DNA of 26,045 nucleotides from JBBRTJ01 sp038244535 (lineage in GTDB: Bacteria > Actinomycetota > Acidimicrobiia > Acidimicrobiales > Ilumatobacteraceae). The notes below the pieces were generated by a model. That model was not told the DNA's origin. It worked only from the letters and a program-made list of their open reading frames with translations, and did no database searches. Of the stretch, positions 13,798-20,540 are shown piece by piece. Every line of letters starts with the position of its first letter. Within the stretch, counting starts at the first letter, position 1. The position numbers and the translations under genes are program-made. The stretch lies in contig JBBRTJ010000052.1 of NCBI GenBank assembly GCA_038244535.1, forward strand, positions 1 through 26,045, read 5' to 3'.

Positions 13798-14651
13798 GCA
13801 ACGAACCCACCAGCGCCCCGATCGCTTCGCGCCGCACACTGGCCCAGCTCCGCCCGGCCAAGATCGCCTACCGGCGCGCCTTCATCGGACTGCTCGGCCG
13901 TGACCTCCACCTGCTCCGCAAGAACTTGAAGGTGTTCCTGCCTCGCACGATCATCCAGCCACTGCTGCTGGTGTTCGTGTTCACCTACGTCTTTCCCAAG
14001 ATCGGCCAAGGCGTGGGCGGCGCCAAGGGCGAGGCGGCGTTCTCGACCCTGCTCGTCGCCGGCGTCGTCGGCCTCGCCATCATCTTCCAGGGCATCCAGG
14101 CGGTCGCCCTGCCGCTCGTGCAGGAGTTCGGCTACTCCAAGGAGATCGAGGACCGCGTGCTCGCGCCGCTCCCCACCCGCATGGTCGGGGTGCAGAAGAT
14201 CGTGACGGGCACGCTGCAGAGCCTCTTTGCAGCTGCCATCGTGTTCCCCATCGCCGCCATCGTGCCGGCCACGCCCGTTCACCTCAAGGTGAACCTCCTG
14301 GTTCTGCTCACCCTGGCCCCACTGGCCGGCTGGGTCTCGGCGTCGTTCGGACTGATGCTCGGCACCAAGGTGCAGCCCCAACAGGTGCCGACGCTGTTCG
14401 CCCTGATCGTGCTGCCGCTGACGTTCCTCGGCGCCATCTACTACCCCTGGGCCAGCCTCGAGCCCGTGCGCTGGCTCCAGATCGCGGTGCTGGTGAACCC
14501 GCTCGTGTACATGACGGAGGGCTTCCGGGCTTGCCTCACCCAGGGCGTCGACCACATGTCGCTCTTGGTCGTCTACCCGGCGCTGATCGGCTTCGCCACG
14601 CTGTTCACCTGGGTCGGCGTCAGCGGGTTCGAGCGCCGCGTCGTGAGCTGA
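13794..14651 (+). CDS. ABC-2 type transporter permease, DrrB type
   Basis: A 285-residue membrane protein. After a basic N-terminus with LLGRDLHLLRKNLKVFLPRTIIQPLLLVFVFTYV come six hydrophobic segments. The central KEIEDRVLAPLPTRMVGVQKIVTG is the conserved ABC-2 loop, and FLGAIYYPWASLEPVRWLQIAVLVNPLVYMTEGFR is the C-terminal signature of exporters such as DrrB and NodJ. It forms the membrane channel for the ATPase encoded just before it. Typical substrates are drugs, lipids or polysaccharides; none is indicated. It is the last gene of the five-gene operon and converges with the helicase gene, whose stop lies 15 bases away with no hairpin between. Confidence 0.92.
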   Translation: MSNEPTSAPIASRRTLAQLRPAKIAYRRAFIGLLGRDLHLLRKNLKVFLPRTIIQPLLLVFVFTYVFPKIGQGVGGAKGEAAFSTLLVAGVVGLAIIFQGIQAVALPLVQEFGYSKEIEDRVLAPLPTRMVGVQKIVTGTLQSLFAAAIVFPIAAIVPATPVHLKVNLLVLLTLAPLAGWVSASFGLMLGTKVQPQQVPTLFALIVLPLTFLGAIYYPWASLEPVRWLQIAVLVNPLVYMTEGFRACLTQGVDHMSLLVVYPALIGFATLFTWVGVSGFERRVVS

Positions 14652-14666
14652 TCGCCGACGCCCGCG

Positions 14667-15842
14667 TCAACTGGCGCCGACCGCCTCGTGGGCCTGGGGC
14701 TCCCAGTCGCTCAAGCTCGCGAGGCGCTTGTCGTTGGAGAACATCCGAACGATGGGCACGTCGAGACCGAGTCGCTTCTGCAGTCGGCGCACTTCGAGCT
14801 CCTGGTCCCACTCGACGAGGGTGACGACCATGCCCTCCTCGCCGGCGCGCGCCGTGCGCCCCGAACGGTGGAGGTAGGCCTTGCTGTCCTCGGGTGGGTC
14901 AGCGTGAACCACGATGCCGATGTCGTCGATGTCGAGGCCGCGCGCGGCGACGTCGGTGGCCACCAGCACGGCGATCTTGCCGCTGGCGAAGTCAGCCAGC
15001 GAACGCTCGCGCTGGCGCTGGGCGAGGTCACCGTGGATCTCGGCCGCGGCCACGCCGTGCGCCCGCAGGTCCGCGGCCAGGCGATCGGCGCCTCGCTTCG
15101 AGCGGACGAAGGCCAGGGTCTTGGGGTGCGTCTGGGCGATGGCCGCAACCACCTTCACCTTGTCCATGTGGTGGACGAGCAGGAAGCGATGAGCCATCTG
15201 CTCGACGGTGATGGTCAGGCTCTCGACCTCGTGGCGCACCGGATCGTGGAGGTAGGTCCGCACCATGTGGTCGATGGCGCCATCGAGGGTTGCCGAGAAC
15301 AACATCGTCTGGTGGCGACCGTCGATGTGGCGCAGCAACCACTCGACCTGGGGCAGGAAGCCCATGTCGACCATGCGGTCCGCTTCGTCGAGCACGACCA
15401 TGGTGACGTCGCCGAGCGAAACGGCCTTGCGCTCGACGAGATCGATGAGGCGACCCGGGGTTGCGATCACGATGTCGGTGCCGGCGGCAATGGATTCGAT
15501 CTGGCGGTCCATGTTGGCGCCGCCGTACACGGCGGTGACGGTGCGGTCGACGGACGCGCCGAGCGGGCCGAGCACCTCGGACACCTGGAGCGCGAGCTCG
15601 CGGGTGGGGACGAGCACGAGGCTCTGGGGCCGGCCCGGTGCGCACTTGGGCGTGCGGGCCAGAACGGGCAGCCCGAAGGCGAGCGTCTTGCCGGCACCGG
15701 TCTTGGCCTTGCCGCACACGTCACGGCCGGCAAGGCCGTCGGGAACGGTGAGCTCTTGGACAGGGAAGGCTTGCGTGATGCCACCGGCATGAAGGGCGGC
15801 AACGAGCTCAGCGGGTACGCCGAGCGACAGAAAGTCGGTCAT
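14667..15842 (-). CDS. DEAD-box ATP-dependent RNA helicase
   Basis: The 391-residue protein contains the ordered helicase motifs: Q-motif glutamine Gln29 (ITQAFPVQELT), motif I AKTGAGKT (46-53), PTRELALQ, TPGR (128-131), DEAD (152-155), SAT (183-185), and in the second RecA domain LAFVRSKRGADRLA, VATDVAARGLDI and HRSGRTARAG. It has no long C-terminal extension, so it is a minimal helicase that unwinds short RNA duplexes, in ribosome assembly or mRNA turnover. The ATG at 15842 fits the family N-terminus (MTDFLSLGVP), but no Shine-Dalgarno is seen, so the start is less sure than the gene. Together with the cold-shock protein gene upstream it looks like a cold-response pair. Confidence 0.93.
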   Translation of the reverse strand: MTDFLSLGVPAELVAALHAGGITQAFPVQELTVPDGLAGRDVCGKAKTGAGKTLAFGLPVLARTPKCAPGRPQSLVLVPTRELALQVSEVLGPLGASVDRTVTAVYGGANMDRQIESIAAGTDIVIATPGRLIDLVERKAVSLGDVTMVVLDEADRMVDMGFLPQVEWLLRHIDGRHQTMLFSATLDGAIDHMVRTYLHDPVRHEVESLTITVEQMAHRFLLVHHMDKVKVVAAIAQTHPKTLAFVRSKRGADRLAADLRAHGVAAAEIHGDLAQRQRERSLADFASGKIAVLVATDVAARGLDIDDIGIVVHADPPEDSKAYLHRSGRTARAGEEGMVVTLVEWDQELEVRRLQKRLGLDVPIVRMFSNDKRLASLSDWEPQAHEAVGAS

Positions 15843-15889
15843 GGTGACCGGGGCGGTCGCGGGAGCGGGCCGGCCCCGTGCGGCCCGCA

Positions 15890-15908
15890 GCCGAAGCGAC
15901 GCTTCGGC
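15890..15908 (-). repeat. Perfect 8-bp hairpin in the helicase leader
   Basis: GCCGAAGC (15890-15897) and GCTTCGGC (15901-15908) are exact complements around a 3-base loop. It lies 48 bases before the helicase ATG and 70 bases after the cold-shock hairpin. In RNA it would be a stable stem in the 5' leader. Function unknown: mRNA stabiliser, attenuator or autoregulatory site are options. Confidence 0.5.
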
Positions 15909-15978
15909 AGGTCGTGGGATCTCGCGGCGCAGCGTACCGGGACGACCTTCGCGAACCGCGCATCGGGGCCCGGACGCG

Positions 15979-16008
15979 CCGAAGGGCGGCCCTGAGACCG
16001 CCCTTCGG
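15979..16008 (-). terminator. Strong GC hairpin after the cold-shock gene
   Basis: CCGAAGGGCGG (15979-15989) pairs perfectly with CCGCCCTTCGG (15998-16008), an 11-bp stem with an 8-base loop, starting 22 bases beyond the stop codon of the cold-shock gene. There is no T-run on the minus strand, as is often seen in high-GC actinobacteria. It may end most cold-shock transcripts while letting some RNA polymerase read into the helicase gene. Confidence 0.7.
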
Positions 16009-16030
16009 GCCGTTGCTCGGGTCGGTGGTG

Positions 16031-16231
16031 TCAGGCCAGGCGCACGTTCTGCGCCTGCTCGCCCTTCTTGCCAGGGGTCACCTCGAACTCCACCCGCTGA
16101 CCCTCGAGCAGGGTGCGGTACCCCTGCATCTCGATGGCCGAGTGGTGCACGAACACGTCGGCCCCACCGTCGCGGGCGATGAAGCCATAGCCCTTTTCGT
16201 TGTTGAACCACTTCACGGTGCCGGTCGCCAT
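16031..16231 (-). CDS. cspA: Cold-shock domain protein (CspA family)
   Basis: A 66-residue single cold-shock domain, the standard family length. It has RNP1 KGYGFIAR, RNP2 VFVHHSAI and the start MATGTVKWFNNEKG. It binds single-stranded RNA and DNA and melts RNA structure. The ATG at 16231 follows GAAGGAAGG, a good ribosome binding site about 5-13 bases upstream; the longer open frame to 16315 is untranslated leader. A possible -10 box (16294-16299) would give a leader of about 56 bases. The gene is followed by a strong hairpin and then the helicase gene in the same direction. Confidence 0.95.
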   Translation of the reverse strand: MATGTVKWFNNEKGYGFIARDGGADVFVHHSAIEMQGYRTLLEGQRVEFEVTPGKKGEQAQNVRLA

Positions 16232-16293
16232 TCGACCCTTCCTTCTTCTGACTACGGGTCGGTTCCGAACACCTACCCTGCTGAACGCAAGAA

Positions 16294-16299
16294 AGGGTA
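16294..16299 (-). promoter_or_regulatory. Candidate -10 box of the cold-shock gene
   Basis: TACCCT on the minus strand matches TAnnnT and would begin transcription near 16287, leaving a 56-base leader. A second, weaker TAGGTG-like site lies closer to the gene. The -35 region is not clear. The 214-base gap 16232-16445 separates this gene from the divergent repeat protein and holds the promoters of both. Confidence 0.3.
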
Positions 16300-16445
16300 A
16301 CGCACGAGGCGGCACTGCTCTAGCAATCCCGGATGCCCTCTGGCGGGTACTACGGTGCCGCCAACATCATCCGTCGCCGATCGGCACTCATCGCTTCGAC
16401 ACCGTTCGGCCGTGCTGGCGGACCCCCAATTCGTGGAGGATCCCA

Positions 16446-17324
16446 ATGAGCCAGCACCTCGACCCCACCGTCTCTCGTCGTTCCCTGATGCGCTTCGCGG
16501 GCCTCGGTGTGGGCGCCGTGATCGTCGGCACGCGCCTGGGTGGCGGCGCCGCCGGTGCATCGGCTCCCACGAGCCCGCCGCGGGCAGGCAGCAAGGCCGT
16601 CCTCGGCTACCGGATCTTGACGAGCGATGGAACGGTGACGAACTTCGGTGCCGCGTCAGGCACGAGCAGCGTCGCTCCCAGCCCGGTGGCCATCGCTTCG
16701 GCCGGCGCCACTGGCTACTGGGTCCTGCGCTCGACGGGCGCGGTGGTGGCGGGCGGCACGGCTCCGGTGCTCGGCAACGCGACTGCGACGGCAGTCGACC
16801 TCGCCGCGACCCCATCGGGTGCGGGCTACTGGCTGCTGACCGGCAACGGCGCGGTCCAGTGCTTCGGCGATGCGGTCTTCCATGGTGACCTGCCAAGCAG
16901 CCACCTCAGTGGCACCCCGCGCCGCCTCCTACCGACCGTCAGTGGCCTCGGCTACTGGATCGTCACCAAGAACGGCGCGGTGGCGGCCTTCGGCGACGCC
17001 GGCTGGTACGGGGACTTCCCGAGCATCTCCAAGATCACCGTGGCCCGCGATCTCGCCACGACGCCCTCGGGGCGCGGCTACTGGATCCTGGGCAACGGCG
17101 GCACCGTCAACAAGTTCGGCGACGCGGTGTTCAAGGGCTCGTTCCACAACCACCCGCAACCCTGGGTCAAGCCGGCGATCGCGATCATGGCCAACCCCGC
17201 AGCCCAGGGCTACGCCGTGCTGACCAGTGACGGCGACGTTGTCGCCTGGGGCACGATGCCGACGTTCGGCAGCATCGGCGGCCAGGGCAAGACCGCCATC
17301 GACGCTGTCACCGTGGTGGGCTGA
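16446..17324 (+). CDS. Tat-exported protein made of six GYW-type repeats
   Basis: The 292-residue protein begins with a twin-arginine signal (SRRSLMRF at 10-17, hydrophobic stretch to about 30, Ala-rich cleavage region near 40). The rest is six repeats of 36-44 residues, each opening with Gly-Tyr (residues 54, 90, 127, 169, 211, 255), with the consensus GYW-(I/L)-L-x5-G-x-V-x-x-FGDA-x-F-x-G. It ends in FGSIGGQGKTAIDAVTVVG. Such repeats are abundant in secreted proteins of Acidimicrobiia and would suit a beta-propeller-like fold, but no function is known to me. GGAGG eight bases before the ATG sets the start. The amidase 62 bases downstream carries the same six-repeat unit, so they are paralogues and probably act together at the cell wall. 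Confidence 0.85.
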   Translation: MSQHLDPTVSRRSLMRFAGLGVGAVIVGTRLGGGAAGASAPTSPPRAGSKAVLGYRILTSDGTVTNFGAASGTSSVAPSPVAIASAGATGYWVLRSTGAVVAGGTAPVLGNATATAVDLAATPSGAGYWLLTGNGAVQCFGDAVFHGDLPSSHLSGTPRRLLPTVSGLGYWIVTKNGAVAAFGDAGWYGDFPSISKITVARDLATTPSGRGYWILGNGGTVNKFGDAVFKGSFHNHPQPWVKPAIAIMANPAAQGYAVLTSDGDVVAWGTMPTFGSIGGQGKTAIDAVTVVG

Positions 17325-17386
17325 GCCCCACCTACGCTCCTCGGCACCGCTCAGGGCGCGATGCCCCCGGCGCTTGGAGAGGCAGC

Positions 17387-18970
17387 ATGCACGAGCAGAA
17401 CGAGCCGGTGAGCCGACGTCGGTTCCTCCAAGGATTGGCCGCCGGAACCGGGGCGGTGGTCGTGGCTTCGCGGGTCCATGGCGTCGCCAGCGCCGCCGAA
17501 CCACCACCGGCTGGTCATCACGACCACCGGTTCGTCGAGCGGGAGGGCACGGGCGAGGACCCGCCGCGACCCCGCTCGATCACGGTTGGCGCCCGGTCGT
17601 TGACCCGCCCCGTCTGGGTGCCGCCACCGCCCATCGTCACCCGGGCCCAGTGGGGCGCCGACGAGTCGCTCGTCCGCGCCGCTCCCGTCTTCGCTCCGCT
17701 CGTGAAGCTGATCGTGCACCACAGTGCATCGCCGAACAACCCGCCCGACCCCATCGCGATCGTGCAGCAGATCTACTACGAGAGCGTCATCACTCGGGGC
17801 TACAACGACTTCCTCTACAACTTCGCGATCGATCAGAACGGCGTGATCTACGAAGGTCGACGGGCGCGCGCCTACGGGGCGAGCGAGGTCCACGACTGCG
17901 AGGACGGCGTCGGTAACGGTGTCGTGGGCGCCCACGCCCTCTACTGGAACACCGGGAGCTGCGGGGTCTGCCTCATCGGCGACTTCACCTCGACGTTGCC
18001 CTCGGCGGCGGCCAGGGCATCGCTCGCCCACCTGTTGGCCTGGAAGGCGGGGCGCCACGGCATCGACCCCATGGCCGCCGACCCGTACACGAACTCGCTC
18101 GGCCAGGTGCTCGTGGCCGGCAACATCTGCGGCCACCGCGACACGTTCGCCACTGCCTGCCCCGGCAACCTCTACTACCCCCTCTTGCCGTCGCTGCGCA
18201 CGCAGGTCAACAGCTACCTGAGTCGCTCGCTCGTGGGCTACCGCCTCCTGACCACCGATGGCATGGTGACGAGCTTCGGGGCGCCCGGCGGCACGGCGGG
18301 ACCCTTCACTGGGGCCGTCGCAGTTGCCGACGGCCCTGACGTGAACGGCTACTACGTGCTCACCTCGCAGGCCGACATCATCAGCGTCGGCACCGCTCCC
18401 CCGCTGGGCTCGCTGCTCCAACTGGGCGTCCAGCGCACCGCGATCGACCTCGCCCGGACGTTCACCGGTCGCGGCTACTGGATCCTCACCACGCTGGGAG
18501 AGGTAGCCGGCTTCGGCGATGCCCCCTTCTACGGCGACTACCACGCCAGCGGCTTCACCCTGCGGCCGATGCGCATCGTGCCCACCCCGAGCGGCTACGG
18601 CTACTGGCTCCTGAGCCGTACCGGCAGGATGTCCCCGTACGGCGACGCCGCCTTCTTCGGCGACCTGGTCAGCGCGGGGAAGGTGACCGTCGCCACCGAC
18701 GCCCGGGCGACCCCATCGGGCAACGGCTACTGGATCCTCACCAAGGGTGGGACGGTCAACTACTTCGGCGATGCGGTCTTCTACGGCTCGCCCTTCGCCA
18801 CCGGCACCGCGTGGCCGAAACCCGCCGTCGCGCTGATCGAGGCCTACGACGGTCGGGGTTACAGCGTCGTTTCGGGCAACGGGACGCTGCTCAACTTCGG
18901 CACGATCCCGTCGTTCGGCTCGATCGGTGCCGGTCGCATCGCCCTCGACGCCGCTCCGGTGATGGCCTGA
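17387..18970 (+). CDS. Tat-exported N-acetylmuramoyl-L-alanine amidase (PGRP/Amidase_2) fused to six GYW repeats
   Basis: The 527-residue protein has a twin-arginine signal (SRRRFLQG, 9-16), a Pro-rich linker (about 37-80), an amidase domain (about 83-280) and a C-terminal repeat domain (284-527). The amidase has zinc-ligand candidates His111 (LIVHHSAS), His250 and Cys258 (GHRDTFATACPG), plus NDFLYNFAIDQNGVIYEGR and GVVGAHA, the usual peptidoglycan-recognition pattern; it should cut the lactyl-alanine bond of peptidoglycan. The repeats open at Gly-Tyr 284, 321, 363, 405, 447 and 491 and match those of the preceding gene one by one, including the closing FGSIGAGRIALDAAPV. GGAGAGG about 7 bases before the ATG supports the start. 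The repeats likely bind wall polymers or other surface proteins (inference). Confidence 0.92.
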   Translation: MHEQNEPVSRRRFLQGLAAGTGAVVVASRVHGVASAAEPPPAGHHDHRFVEREGTGEDPPRPRSITVGARSLTRPVWVPPPPIVTRAQWGADESLVRAAPVFAPLVKLIVHHSASPNNPPDPIAIVQQIYYESVITRGYNDFLYNFAIDQNGVIYEGRRARAYGASEVHDCEDGVGNGVVGAHALYWNTGSCGVCLIGDFTSTLPSAAARASLAHLLAWKAGRHGIDPMAADPYTNSLGQVLVAGNICGHRDTFATACPGNLYYPLLPSLRTQVNSYLSRSLVGYRLLTTDGMVTSFGAPGGTAGPFTGAVAVADGPDVNGYYVLTSQADIISVGTAPPLGSLLQLGVQRTAIDLARTFTGRGYWILTTLGEVAGFGDAPFYGDYHASGFTLRPMRIVPTPSGYGYWLLSRTGRMSPYGDAAFFGDLVSAGKVTVATDARATPSGNGYWILTKGGTVNYFGDAVFYGSPFATGTAWPKPAVALIEAYDGRGYSVVSGNGTLLNFGTIPSFGSIGAGRIALDAAPVMA

Positions 18971-18982
18971 GCTCTTCTCGTC

Positions 18983-19062
18983 ACTGACTGACCGTCTGAT
19001 CAAGATTGACTGACGCGGCCGTCAGTGTTGACTGATGCGTCAGTGAGCAGTACAGTCTCGCC
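18983..19062 (+). promoter_or_regulatory. Leaderless promoter overlaid with a cluster of TGACTGA palindromes
   Basis: TTGACT (19028-19033), a 17-base spacer and TACAGT (19051-19056) form a near-ideal sigma-70-type promoter. The ATG at 19063 lies exactly at the expected +1, and no ribosome binding site exists. Over it lie palindromes: ACTGACG-CGGC-CGTCAGT (19009-19026, perfect 7+4+7) and ACTGA-TGCG-TCAGT (19031-19044, 5+4+5) inside the promoter spacer, plus a further TGACTGAC half-site copy near 18985-18992. Such symmetric sites over -35/-10 are typical operators for a TetR-like dimeric repressor. No regulator gene is adjacent. Confidence 0.75.
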
Positions 19063-20316
19063 ATGCGGATCCTCGTCATCGGGGCCGGAGGAGTGGGGGC
19101 GTCCATTGCTTCCATCGCCCAGCGGCGCTCGTTCTTCGACCATCTCGTACTTGCTGACGTCAACCTCGACAGGGCCCACACCGCGGTGCGCCGCTTGGCT
19201 GACCCTCGGTTCAGCGCCGCCCGGGTCGACGCCACCGATCGGCTCGATCTGGTCGCCCTCGCCCATCGATGCCGCGCCGACGTCATCGTCAACGCCTGCG
19301 ACCCGCGCTGCAACCCCCCGATCTTCGATGCCGCACTCGCGGCCGGCTGCAACTACATCGACATGGCGATGCACATGTCGGTGCCCAACCCCGAGCGGCC
19401 CTATGAGGTGTGCGGGGTCAGGCTCGGCGAAGCCCAGTTCGCCGACAGCGACGCCTGGGAAGCCAAGGGGCTGCTCGCCCTGTGCGCCATGGGCGTCGAG
19501 CCCGGCCTGTCCGATGTCTTCGCCCGTTACGCGGCCGACCACCTCTTTCGAGAGGTGCACGAGGTGGGCGTGCGCGACGGTTCCGACCTTGCCGTCGACG
19601 GCTACCCCTTTGCTCCGACGTTCAGCATCTGGACGGTGATCGAGGAGTGCCTCAACCCGCCGGTCGTGTGGGAACGAGGGCGCGGGTGGTTCACCACGGA
19701 GCCCTTCTCCGAGCCCGAGGTCTTCGACTTCCCCGGCGGCATCGGCCCGGTCGAGTGCGTCAACGTCGAGCACGAAGAGGTGCTCCTCATCCCCCGATGG
19801 GTCGACTGCAACCGGGTGACGTTCAAGTACGGCCTCGGCCAGCAGTTCATCGACGTCTTGCGCACGCTGCACACGCTCGGTCTCGACCGCACCGAACTGG
19901 TCAAGGTCGGCAACGTCGAGGTGTCACCGCGCGATCTCGTCGCTGCCCTCCTGCCGAACCCGGCCGAGCTCGGTGACCGGATGCACGGTCGCACATGCGC
20001 CGGGACCTGGGTGACCGGCATCGGCCTCGACGGCCAGTACCGCGAGGTGTACCTGTACCAAGTGGTCGACAACGCCGACACGATGCGCGAGTACGGGCAC
20101 CAGGCCGTCGTGTGGCAGACCGCTGTCAACCCAGTGGTCGCCCTCGAGCTGCTGGCCACTGGGCAGTGGACCGGTTCCGGAGTGCTCGGCCCCGAGGCGA
20201 TGGCGCCCGTTCCGTTCCTCGACCTTCTGGCCCGCTACGGCGCCCCGTGGTCGATGGAGGACCGCACACCGGGCCGCCTCCCGGGCCGGCCGGAGCTGGT
20301 GCGATCCGCCGCCTGA
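19063..20316 (+). CDS. Saccharopine-dehydrogenase-like NAD(P)-dependent oxidoreductase
   Basis: A 417-residue protein with an N-terminal Rossmann motif (MRILVIGAGGVGASIA, nucleotide loop about 7-12) followed by VIVNACDPRCNPPIFDAALAAGCNYIDMAM and a C-terminal catalytic domain with VYLYQVVDNADTMREYGHQAVVWQTAVNP. This is the saccharopine dehydrogenase/lysine-oxidoreductase (Lys9-like) fold, whose members act in lysine or polyamine metabolism, for example saccharopine reductase, lysine 6-dehydrogenase or carboxynorspermidine dehydrogenase. The substrate is not decidable here. Translation starts at the predicted transcript 5' end. The promoter carries operator-like palindromes, so it is probably tightly repressed. 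Its stop overlaps the next small ORF (CTGA). Confidence 0.87.
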   Translation: MRILVIGAGGVGASIASIAQRRSFFDHLVLADVNLDRAHTAVRRLADPRFSAARVDATDRLDLVALAHRCRADVIVNACDPRCNPPIFDAALAAGCNYIDMAMHMSVPNPERPYEVCGVRLGEAQFADSDAWEAKGLLALCAMGVEPGLSDVFARYAADHLFREVHEVGVRDGSDLAVDGYPFAPTFSIWTVIEECLNPPVVWERGRGWFTTEPFSEPEVFDFPGGIGPVECVNVEHEEVLLIPRWVDCNRVTFKYGLGQQFIDVLRTLHTLGLDRTELVKVGNVEVSPRDLVAALLPNPAELGDRMHGRTCAGTWVTGIGLDGQYREVYLYQVVDNADTMREYGHQAVVWQTAVNPVVALELLATGQWTGSGVLGPEAMAPVPFLDLLARYGAPWSMEDRTPGRLPGRPELVRSAA

Positions 20317-20540
20317 CCAAGCCAGACGTCGAGGCACTGCTGTCCTCCTACGACGCCGGCCCAGTCGGCGCGCTGACCACGGCGTTGCGCTCCACCCTCG
20401 AGCGCCCTCTGGCGAGCTGGGACGAGCTCCTCGCCGACCCTGCGTTCACCGCCGATGAGCGGGCGGCACTCATCGCCGGCCAGCCGCCCGCTCTCGACGC
20501 ACTGCTGGCTCGGCTCAACGAGGAGCGAGAGCTGCGCTGA
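20313..20540 (+). CDS. Small 75-aa ORF with possible CTG start, function unknown
   Basis: Directly after the oxidoreductase gene, in another frame, runs an ORF encoding TKPDVEALLSSYDAGPVGAL, then a predicted helical, acidic protein (LASWDELLADPAFTADERAALIAG) ending in RLNEERELR. The helices are amphipathic and residue use is not random. No ATG is available. A CTG at 20313 overlaps the upstream TGA stop as CTGA, mirroring the ATGA overlaps elsewhere; an in-frame GTG near 20247 is the alternative. The last 26 bases overlap the convergent VOC gene. I recognise no family; a small partner of the oxidoreductase is a guess. Confidence 0.5.
   Translation: MTKPDVEALLSSYDAGPVGALTTALRSTLERPLASWDELLADPAFTADERAALIAGQPPALDALLARLNEERELR

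Noticed and set aside
14651..14667. Terminator between the ABC operon and the helicase gene
   Set aside because: Only 15 bases separate the stops and no inverted repeat was found there.
17351..19003. 550-codon minus-strand ORF
   Set aside because: Antisense to the amidase; its regular pattern (repeated AEDP-VA-like segments) is the mirror of the GYW repeats, not an independent repeat protein.
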